Below, piece after piece: positions 32,514 to 37,888 of a DNA stretch of 37,888 nt. The translations under genes and the position numbers were made by a program. How positions within the stretch are numbered: the stretch's first letter is position 1; each line of letters begins with the position of its first letter. The stretch is taken from contig RDXH01000012.1 of assembly GCA_004292745.1 (NCBI GenBank), positions 1-37,888 on the forward strand, written 5' to 3'. Origin of the DNA: Oscillatoriales cyanobacterium. Its GTDB lineage: Bacteria > Cyanobacteriota > Cyanobacteriia > Cyanobacteriales > Microcoleaceae. A model generated the notes under the pieces. The model saw only the letters and a list, made by a program, of their open reading frames with translations, was not told the DNA's origin and did not search any database.

Positions 32514-33932
32514 ATGAGCAAAACCGAAGTAGAAGTGCGGCCGCCCTACATATATAGAGGTTGGCAAGCAAAGCTTGCTAATTACTTTAAGTTTAATTTC
32601 TACCGCACTAATTTCCGAACTGAAATTTTGGCTGGTGTCACCACCTTCATGACCATGGGATATATCCTGGTTGTGAATCCGATCATTCTCTCAAACGCCA
32701 TATTTCTGGAAAAATCCGGTGATTTATTTTCTCAATTAGTCGTAGCCACTGCCATTGCCTCAGCAATCTCTACCTTTTGCATGGCAGTTTTTGCCAACTA
32801 TCCCTTTGGACTGGCACCCGGTATGGGAACAAATGCCTTTTTTGCCTTTTCGGTAGTATTGGGCTTGAAGATTGACTGGCGGCTGGCCCTCTCCTGTGTG
32901 TTTGTTCAGGGTTTAATTTTTATGGCCTTGACTTTTACTGATGTGCGGCGCTTATTGATTCAAGCAATTCCGTCCTCAATTAAACACGCAACTGCCGGTG
33001 GAATTGGATTGTTTATCGCCTACATCGGTTTGTCCGGCGATGTTACTAAAGGTGGGGCAGGGCTGATTGTGAGCAACGAAGCCACGAAGACTGCTTTCGG
33101 CAGCTTTGCAGAACCAAATACTTTGCTCGCAAGCATCGGGATTCTGATCACGGCAGGGTTAATCGTGCGACAAGTCAAAGGTGCATTGCTATTGGGAATT
33201 GCGATCACCGCCATCCTGGCTTGGGTGCTCCATGTTTCACCCCCTCCAACTGGACTGTTTGCCATACCTACAATGCCAACGGATCTGTTTGGGCAAGCAA
33301 TTATAGGATTGCAGAATCTGAATGCTCAAAACTTTGTTGATTGGGTTGCAGTGTTGTTAGTGTTCTTGTTTGTCGATATTTTTGATACTATTGGCACTCT
33401 CACGGGTGTAGGTATGCGAGCTGGCTATATTACCACGGATGGGCAACTGCCCAGAGCAAATCAAGCGCTCATGGCAGATGCGATTGGCACAACAGTCGGA
33501 CCGCTGTTTGGCACTTCTAGCGTCACTGCCTATGTTGAATCGATCGCGGGTGTTGCAGAAGGTGGACGCACCGGATTTACGGCATTGGTGATTAGTGCAT
33601 TATTTCTAGTAGCACTGTTCTTCATTCCAGTGATTCAAGCGATTCCAGCGTTTGCTACAACTCCGACATTGGTGATTGTTGGGGCAATGATGCTGGCAGA
33701 AGTTAGGGAACTTGACTGGGATGACATGGCTGAGGTAATTCCGGCGTTTCTGACCATTTTTATGATTCCGTTAACCTACTCAATCGCAGAAGGGTTAGCC
33801 TTTGGTTTCATTGCTTATCCACTGGTGAAATTAATGCAAGGGAAAGCTCATCAAGTTCCTAGAGGTACTTGGATTATTGCTGGTATATTCATTGCTCGAT
33901 TCATCTTTATGGCAGTGAGGTTTCATCAATGA
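32514..33932 (+). CDS. NCS2-type purine permease (AzgA/PbuG-like)
   Basis: 472 residues with about 12 to 14 membrane segments. The N-terminus YFKFNFYRTNFRTEILAGVT and MTMGYILVVNPIIL, the central FGLAPGMGTNAFFAFSVVLG and IFDTIGTLTGVGMRAG, and FGTSSVTAYVESIAGVAEGG are hallmarks of the AzgA/PbuG/GhxP group, which takes up adenine, guanine or hypoxanthine with protons. GAGGAGC at 32502-32508 is a good ribosome-binding site. Its end overlaps the guanine deaminase start by 4 bp, so the two are coupled. That makes guanine or hypoxanthine the likely substrate. Confidence 0.95.
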   Translation: MSKTEVEVRPPYIYRGWQAKLANYFKFNFYRTNFRTEILAGVTTFMTMGYILVVNPIILSNAIFLEKSGDLFSQLVVATAIASAISTFCMAVFANYPFGLAPGMGTNAFFAFSVVLGLKIDWRLALSCVFVQGLIFMALTFTDVRRLLIQAIPSSIKHATAGGIGLFIAYIGLSGDVTKGGAGLIVSNEATKTAFGSFAEPNTLLASIGILITAGLIVRQVKGALLLGIAITAILAWVLHVSPPPTGLFAIPTMPTDLFGQAIIGLQNLNAQNFVDWVAVLLVFLFVDIFDTIGTLTGVGMRAGYITTDGQLPRANQALMADAIGTTVGPLFGTSSVTAYVESIAGVAEGGRTGFTALVISALFLVALFFIPVIQAIPAFATTPTLVIVGAMMLAEVRELDWDDMAEVIPAFLTIFMIPLTYSIAEGLAFGFIAYPLVKLMQGKAHQVPRGTWIIAGIFIARFIFMAVRFHQ

Positions 33933-35257
33933 CTTTGAAAGGGTTTCGCAGTGCAATTTTAGATTTTGTTGACGATCCTTTTTATGTGTCTGAATCGGAG
34001 AGTGTTCGCTATATTCCAGACGGATTACTGGTTTTAGAACAGGGCAAGGTCAAAGAGCTTGGTGATTATGAGTTACTAAAAGAGCAGTATGTTGGGATTC
34101 CCATTGAGTCTTATCCCCATCGTCTCCTCTTGCCTGGATTCATCGATCTACATATTCATTTTCCTCAAACTGGAATTATTGCCGCCTATGGAGAACAACT
34201 CTTAGAATGGCTAGAGAAATATATTTTTCCCACCGAGCATAAATTCAAAGATAAAGCTTATTGCGATCGCGTTGCCCCAATTTTTATCGACCAATTATTA
34301 CGCAATGGTACGACAACAGCCGTTGTACTAGGAGCTGTATTTCCAGAATCAGTAGATTCATTGTTTGAGGAATGCGATCGCAGAAATCTCCGCACGATCG
34401 TAGGTAAGGTGATGATGGATCGCCATGCTCCCGATTTTCTCTGTGATACAGCCGAGTCGTCTTACTACCAGAGCAGAGCGCTCATCGAAAAATGGCACGG
34501 CAAAAATCGCTTGCTCTATGCTGTCACGCCCCGATTTGCACCAACTTCAACCCCCCAACAACTAACCTACGCCCGCCAGCTTTTAAGCGAATTTCCAGAC
34601 ACCTATTTGCATACGCACCTCTCTGAGAACATCAAGGAAGTGGAATGGGTGCAACAACTGTTTCCAGACAGTCAGGGCTATCTGGATGTTTACGATCGAT
34701 TTGGCTTGGTGGGAGAGCGCTCCATCTTTGCCCATTGTGTTCAATTAACCGATGCTGAATTCGATCGACTGGCTCAGACAAAAGCCGCGATCGCATTCTG
34801 TCCAACTTCTAATTTGTTCTTGGGCAGCGGATTGTTTAATATCGAGCAAGCAACCGCCAAACACGCACCAATTAAGCTTGGTTTAGCCACCGATGTCGGA
34901 GCAGGAACCAGTTTTTCATTGTTGCAAACTGCCAGTGAAGCTTACAAAGTAGCTCAACTTCAGCAGCAAAAATTTTCACCGTTTCAAGCCATGTTCCTAG
35001 CCACACTCGGTGGAGCAAGAGCGCTAAAGCTGGAAGATAAAATCGGCAACTTTGATGTAGGTAAAGAAGCAGACTTTGTGGTTCTAGATCCACGAGCAAC
35101 TCCAGTTATGGCATTTAGAAACGAGCAAAACAATGAGCAGATGACACCAATCACCATAGAAGAATTAGGGGAGCAGCTATTCAGTACGATCGTCTTAGGC
35201 GACGACCGAACAATTGTAGCAACCTATGTTATGGGTGAACTTGTCCATGCTCAATAA
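33929..35257 (+). CDS. guaD: Guanine deaminase
   Basis: 442 residues from the ATG that overlaps the permease stop (ATGA); an upstream in-frame ATG at 33869 lies inside the permease gene. The amidohydrolase fold shows the zinc site HIHFPQ in LLPGFIDLHIHF, then HTHLSENIKEV, FAHCVQLT and ATDVGAGTSFSLLQ with the metal aspartate. Guanine is hydrolysed to xanthine and ammonia, giving nitrogen to the cell. EKYIFPTEHKF is typical of bacterial and human guanine deaminases. Xanthine would next need a molybdenum-dependent dehydrogenase, which is not in this window, although modA/modBC lie upstream. Confidence 0.96.
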   Translation: MTLKGFRSAILDFVDDPFYVSESESVRYIPDGLLVLEQGKVKELGDYELLKEQYVGIPIESYPHRLLLPGFIDLHIHFPQTGIIAAYGEQLLEWLEKYIFPTEHKFKDKAYCDRVAPIFIDQLLRNGTTTAVVLGAVFPESVDSLFEECDRRNLRTIVGKVMMDRHAPDFLCDTAESSYYQSRALIEKWHGKNRLLYAVTPRFAPTSTPQQLTYARQLLSEFPDTYLHTHLSENIKEVEWVQQLFPDSQGYLDVYDRFGLVGERSIFAHCVQLTDAEFDRLAQTKAAIAFCPTSNLFLGSGLFNIEQATAKHAPIKLGLATDVGAGTSFSLLQTASEAYKVAQLQQQKFSPFQAMFLATLGGARALKLEDKIGNFDVGKEADFVVLDPRATPVMAFRNEQNNEQMTPITIEELGEQLFSTIVLGDDRTIVATYVMGELVHAQ

Positions 35258-35330
35258 TATCAAATCCTCTGTTCTCGGACTCTGTGTCCTCTGTGTTCTC
35301 TGTGGTTAAATCATTCCTATACAACGCTCA
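35258..35330. repeat. Dispersed CTCTGTGT repeat
   Basis: ATCAAATCCTCTGTTCTCGG and TGTGTTCTCTGTGGTTAAAT are related to the repeats at 2321-2625 and 9886-9973. It lies between guaD and the small palindromic element at 35337. Confidence 0.75.
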
Positions 35331-35336
35331 ACAATA

Positions 35337-35431
35337 TATAGCAGTCGCCAAGACGCTTTGTTTCTTGCTCCCTTCGACTCCGCTCAGGGAGCAAGAAACA
35401 AATCACCTTAACAGCCTTGGCGGTTACTATA
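35337..35431. mobile_element. 95-bp palindromic MITE-like element
   Basis: The ends TATAGCAGTCGCCAAG (35337-35352) and CTTGGCGGTTACTATA (35416-35431) are imperfect inverted repeats with about three mismatches. Inside, TTTGTTTCTTGCTCCCT (35357-35373) and its exact complement (35386-35402) form a 17-bp stem around a loop containing CGACTCCGCTC. No coding sequence is present. The nested structure is that of a small non-autonomous element or dispersed hairpin. Confidence 0.7.
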
Positions 35432-35452
35432 AATATTAGTTCTGTCATTCAC

Positions 35453-35487
35453 AAAAAAACCTCAGTCTTTATGTTAAAGACTGAGGT
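35453..35487 (-). terminator. Terminator of the rplJ-rplL transcript
   Basis: On the minus strand CCTCAGTCTTT and AAAGACTGAGG form an 11-bp perfect stem with a five-base loop, followed by seven T residues. It is 42 bp beyond the rplL stop, and is a strong intrinsic terminator. Confidence 0.93.
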
Positions 35488-35528
35488 CTGATAGCGACAG
35501 GTTTAAACCCGTCAGCTATACTCTATTA

Positions 35529-35921
35529 CTATTTGACAGATACCTTTGCGCCCACAGCTTCAAGCTGTTTCTTCATTTCTTCAGCAGCTTCCTTAGCAAT
35601 AGCTTCCTTAACTGCTTTCGGTGCGGCTTCTACCAAGTCTTTCGCTTCTTTCAAGCCCAAACCGGTAATCGCGCGGACTTCTTTGAGGATGGCAATTTTC
35701 TTGTCAGCAGGAACTTCTTCCAACATGACAGTAAATTCGGTTTGCTCTTCTACTTCTTCAGCAGCAGCTCCACCACCCATACCGGGCATCATCATCATGC
35801 CGCCGACAGGAGCAGCAGCGCTCACGCCGAAAGCTTCTTCGATTTGCTTCACCAACTCAGATGCTTCGAGCAAAGTCAAAGACTTAAGTTTTTCCAAGAT
35901 TTCATCAGTTGCAGTAGACAT
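35529..35921 (-). CDS. rplL: 50S ribosomal protein L7/L12
   Basis: 130 residues. The N-terminal dimerisation domain ([20 protein letters not shown]) is followed by an Ala/Gly/Met-rich hinge ([20 protein letters not shown]) and the C-terminal domain with [20 protein letters not shown] and [19 protein letters not shown]. It forms the ribosomal stalk that recruits translation factors, bound as dimers to L10. Length is normal for cyanobacteria. It is the last gene of the cluster and is followed by a strong terminator. It lies 117 bp after rplJ, separated by TTGTCAG-type repeats. Confidence 0.98.
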   Translation of the reverse strand: MSTATDEILEKLKSLTLLEASELVKQIEEAFGVSAAAPVGGMMMMPGMGGGAAAEEVEEQTEFTVMLEEVPADKKIAILKEVRAITGLGLKEAKDLVEAAPKAVKEAIAKEAAEEMKKQLEAVGAKVSVK

Positions 35922-35944
35922 TTGTTGAACTCCTAATTCGATTT

Positions 35945-35990
35945 GATTAATTGTCAGTTGTTAGTTGTCAGTTGTCAGTTGTGAATTTTA
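35945..35990. repeat. Heptamer repeats TTGTCAG between rplJ and rplL
   Basis: Several TTGTCAG/TTGTTAG heptamers in the 117-bp space between rplJ and rplL. It is a repeat type different from the AATNACC arrays at 551 and 8092. It lies within the transcript, upstream of the rplL ribosome-binding site. Confidence 0.8.
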
Positions 35991-36038
35991 AGTTCAAGAT
36001 TTATTAATTCAAAACTCAAAATTCAAAACCAAAACTAT

Positions 36039-36647
36039 TTAAGCAGATACGCTTTCAGCTTCTGCTTCAGGTTGTGCTTCTGCTTCAGCTTCTGCTTCAG
36101 GTTGTGCTTCTACTTCTGCTGAATCGCCGTCTTTTTCAGCATAAGCTTTGAGACCGCGAGCGATCGAAGTAGGAACTTGATTGATACCCACAGCCAGCTT
36201 GGTAGCCACACCGTTGATAGCACCAGCAATTTGAGCCATGAGTTGTTCTTTCGACGGCAAATCGGCTAATGCCTTAACATCAGCTTCTTTCAGTACCCGT
36301 CCTTCCATCACGCCGCCGCGAAGTTCAGTCTTTTTCGAGACTTTTTGGAATTCTTGGTAAGCTTTAATCGCGCCGCCGATATCTTCTTGCACGAACAGAA
36401 ACGCTGACGTACCAGTCAGCAATTCCTGCATCGGCTGCCAGGTTTCGTTACCTTCAACCGCAATTCGCATCAGCGTGTTTTTTGCCACTTGGCAACTACT
36501 GCCTTTGGGACGCAAACGGCGACGCAAATCTGTGATTTCAGCCACAGTTAAACCTTTGTAGTCGATCGCGATTACCAGTTGAGATTCGCTCAAGGTTTGC
36601 TTGAGGTCTGCAATAATCTCATTTTTTACTGCTAAACTTTTGCCCAT
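36039..36647 (-). CDS. rplJ: 50S ribosomal protein L10
   Basis: 202 residues; the usual length is about 165-190. The family region runs to about residue 172: KNEIIADLKQTLSESQLVIA, DLRRRLRPKGSSCQVAKNTL and YQEFQKVSKKTELRGGVMEG. It anchors the L7/L12 dimers to 23S rRNA. The final ~30 residues are a Glu/Ala repeat (AQPEAEAEAEAQPEAEAE), encoded by a duplicated ~30-bp unit, and extend beyond the L7/L12-binding helix. AAGGAGGTGA at 36655-36664 (complement) is a near-perfect Shine-Dalgarno site. It is preceded by a leader hairpin. Confidence 0.98.
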   Translation of the reverse strand: MGKSLAVKNEIIADLKQTLSESQLVIAIDYKGLTVAEITDLRRRLRPKGSSCQVAKNTLMRIAVEGNETWQPMQELLTGTSAFLFVQEDIGGAIKAYQEFQKVSKKTELRGGVMEGRVLKEADVKALADLPSKEQLMAQIAGAINGVATKLAVGINQVPTSIARGLKAYAEKDGDSAEVEAQPEAEAEAEAQPEAEAESVSA

Positions 36648-36690
36648 ACTTATTTCACCTCCTTTAAGGATGATCGAAAACTGACAATCA

Positions 36691-36716
36691 AAAACCCCGA
36701 CCTGGGAGCCGGGGCA
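36691..36716 (-). promoter_or_regulatory. L10 leader hairpin / attenuator candidate
   Basis: On the minus strand CCCCG and CGGGG, with extra partial pairs inside, form a hairpin followed by five T residues, between rplA and rplJ. It looks like a weak terminator. Such a structure fits the L10-leader type of control, in which L10 or L10-L12 lowers expression of rplJL, or partial termination that adjusts stalk-protein output. Confidence 0.55.
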
Positions 36717-36887
36717 GAGAATTAAAAATTAAGAATAAAGAATTAAAAATAGTCACTTTTAAATCTTTCAATCCTGAGTTTTTAGTTCTTCAGCCTCGGC
36801 AGGAAATTAAGCGCGATCGGCACCTGCGGTCTTCAGCTTATTGATTTTAGATTAGGCCTAACCAGAAGACAGAAATCCGTATTCTTT

Positions 36888-37601
36888 CTAGCCAGCATCA
36901 AGTTTAGTATCACGCAAGGCGCTGATATCGACTTCGATCGACGGGCCCATGGTTGCGGACACGTACAAACTCCGCCAGTAGCGACCTTTAGCACCAGAAG
37001 GACGGTTGCGGTCAACAGTTTCTTGCAAAGCATGAAGGTTAACCAGCAAATCTTCTGCTGAAAAAGCAGCCTTGCCAAACATAACATGAACGATGCCGGT
37101 TTTATCGGCACGGAATTCCATCTTACCACCTTTGAACTCGTTGATGGCCTGAGCAACGTCAGCCGTCACCGTGCCGCCTTTGGGAGAAGGCATCAAACCG
37201 CGAGGGCCAAGCAAGCGACCCAATTTTGCCACCAACGGCATCACGTCTGGAGTCGCAATCAGGCAATCAAAATCCATCATGCCTTTCTGAATTTCATCAA
37301 TCAACTCTTCAGAACCAGCAATATCCGCACCAGCGTTCAGGGCTTCTTTAACTTTTTCGCCCTTAGCAATCACCGCAATTCTGACTACTTGACCAGTTCC
37401 TTTGGGTAACGACACAGTTGTCCGCAACTGCTGGTCAGTATATTTTGGGTCAATTCCTAGACGGATGTGAGCTTCAGCCGACTCAGCAAACTTGGCTGTA
37501 GCTGTTTCTTTCAAAAGTTGCAGAGCTTCTAGTGGTAGATAAGCTCTTTCTTCAACTTTCTTTTGAAGTTCTTCCAGTCTTCGCGATACTTTCTTTACCA
37601 T
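36888..37601 (-). CDS. rplA: 50S ribosomal protein L1
   Basis: 237 residues, complete. Typical segments: [60 protein letters not shown], then [20 protein letters not shown] and the C-terminal [14 protein letters not shown]. It binds 23S rRNA at the L1 stalk near the E site. In many bacteria L1 also represses its own operon. It precedes rplJ by 240 bp. The usual neighbour rplK would lie beyond the right edge; at least 287 bp of repeats separate it. Confidence 0.98.
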   Translation of the reverse strand: MVKKVSRRLEELQKKVEERAYLPLEALQLLKETATAKFAESAEAHIRLGIDPKYTDQQLRTTVSLPKGTGQVVRIAVIAKGEKVKEALNAGADIAGSEELIDEIQKGMMDFDCLIATPDVMPLVAKLGRLLGPRGLMPSPKGGTVTADVAQAINEFKGGKMEFRADKTGIVHVMFGKAAFSAEDLLVNLHALQETVDRNRPSGAKGRYWRSLYVSATMGPSIEVDISALRDTKLDAG

Positions 37602-37790
37602 TTTGATCTTTTGGGGTATGTCGATTGTAGATTTGAGATTTTAGATTTTAGATTGAACTTGTCAGCCAATCCGATATCTAAAATTTGTTCGATTCCTAGC
37701 GAAGCTTTGCTTCTCCCCCTGAATCGATCGATTTTGGATTTTGGATTTTGGATTTGAGATTGAAGATTTTACCTTCACAATCAGGAATTA
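37602..37790. repeat. TTTTAGA/TTTTGGA heptamer-rich leader of rplA
   Basis: Upstream of rplA. GATTTTAGATTTTAGATT near 37634-37655 and GATTTTGGATTTTGGATTTT near 37730-37755 are short tandem heptamers. No gene is seen. The rplA promoter, if separate from an upstream rplK operon, would be here, but it is not clear. Confidence 0.7.
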
Positions 37791-37888
37791 CTGACCCTTC
37801 GACTACGCTCAGGGAACTGCAACTGTCAACTGTCAACTATCAACTGACCCTTCGACTACGCTCAGGGAACTGCAACTGTCAACTGTCA
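37791..37888. repeat. 53-bp tandem repeat at the right edge
   Basis: A 53-bp unit beginning CTGACCCTTCGACTACGCTC starts at 37791 and again at 37844 and runs off the window. It includes the palindromic CCCTTCGACTACGCTCAGGG and heptamers AACTGTC. A similar palindrome is inside the element at 35337-35431 (CCCTTCGACTCCGCTCAGGG). Confidence 0.9.

Noticed and set aside
35533-35928. 131-residue frame opposite rplL
   Set aside because: It mirrors a conserved ribosomal protein gene and results from its alanine-rich codons.

Overview
The window comes from a cyanobacterium, most likely a filamentous non-heterocystous type such as Oscillatoria, Microcoleus or Phormidium. This is inferred from the many GCGATCGC (HIP1) palindromes in and between genes, heptamer repeat arrays between genes, and protein families typical of cyanobacteria: ClpC, a CrtD-type carotene desaturase, a DUF4079 protein, a kinase-SUMF1 fusion and a ModBC fusion. 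No rRNA, tRNA or CRISPR array was found. The sequence is chromosomal in character (clpC, and rplA-rplJ-rplL at the right edge), with many small repeats and several decayed genes.

Layout. 1-592: a roughly 150-bp tandem unit carrying an intrinsic terminator; a 134-bp MITE with TA target-site duplication sits in the second unit. 593-2307: a JAMM peptidase and a MoeB-rhodanese protein (sulfur-carrier chemistry). 2308-2743: repeats and a strong hairpin between convergent genes. 2744-5209: clpC. 5560-8145: two gene remnants (a kinase N-terminus fused to a histidine-kinase C-terminus, and a CheB C-terminus) around a Yip1-like membrane protein and an anchored alpha/beta-hydrolase-like protein. 8190-13375: glycosyltransferase, YjbQ, SOUL protein, REC-EAL regulator, GAF-LuxR regulator and MAPEG protein.

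13453-16049 is a sulfide/persulfide detoxification cluster: a two-cysteine ArsR repressor, divergent from a metallo-beta-lactamase persulfide dioxygenase-like enzyme, a rhodanese-DUF2892 protein and a TauE/SafE exporter, with a readable promoter and operator. 16242-17354 is an orphan SMC/RecF-like ATPase. 17364-21873 is a LysR divergon controlling a secreted protein, a peroxiredoxin-like protein, a DUF4079 membrane protein, an EamA exporter and a DM13 lipoprotein; as a set I do not recognise it, and it is the best candidate here for an undescribed envelope or redox system.

22242-27927: Ser/Thr kinase-SUMF1 fusion, an HTH-PAS histidine kinase, a stop-riddled pseudogene, and a ribbon-helix-helix/coiled-coil protein with internal repeats. 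27964-35257: crtD, then modA and a ModBC fusion whose N-terminus is missing where a GC-rich repeat now lies, then a purine permease and guanine deaminase. The molybdate and purine genes may be linked functionally, because xanthine from guanine is normally oxidised by a molybdenum enzyme. 35453-37601: rplL, rplJ and rplA on the minus strand, with a terminator after rplL and a leader hairpin before rplJ.
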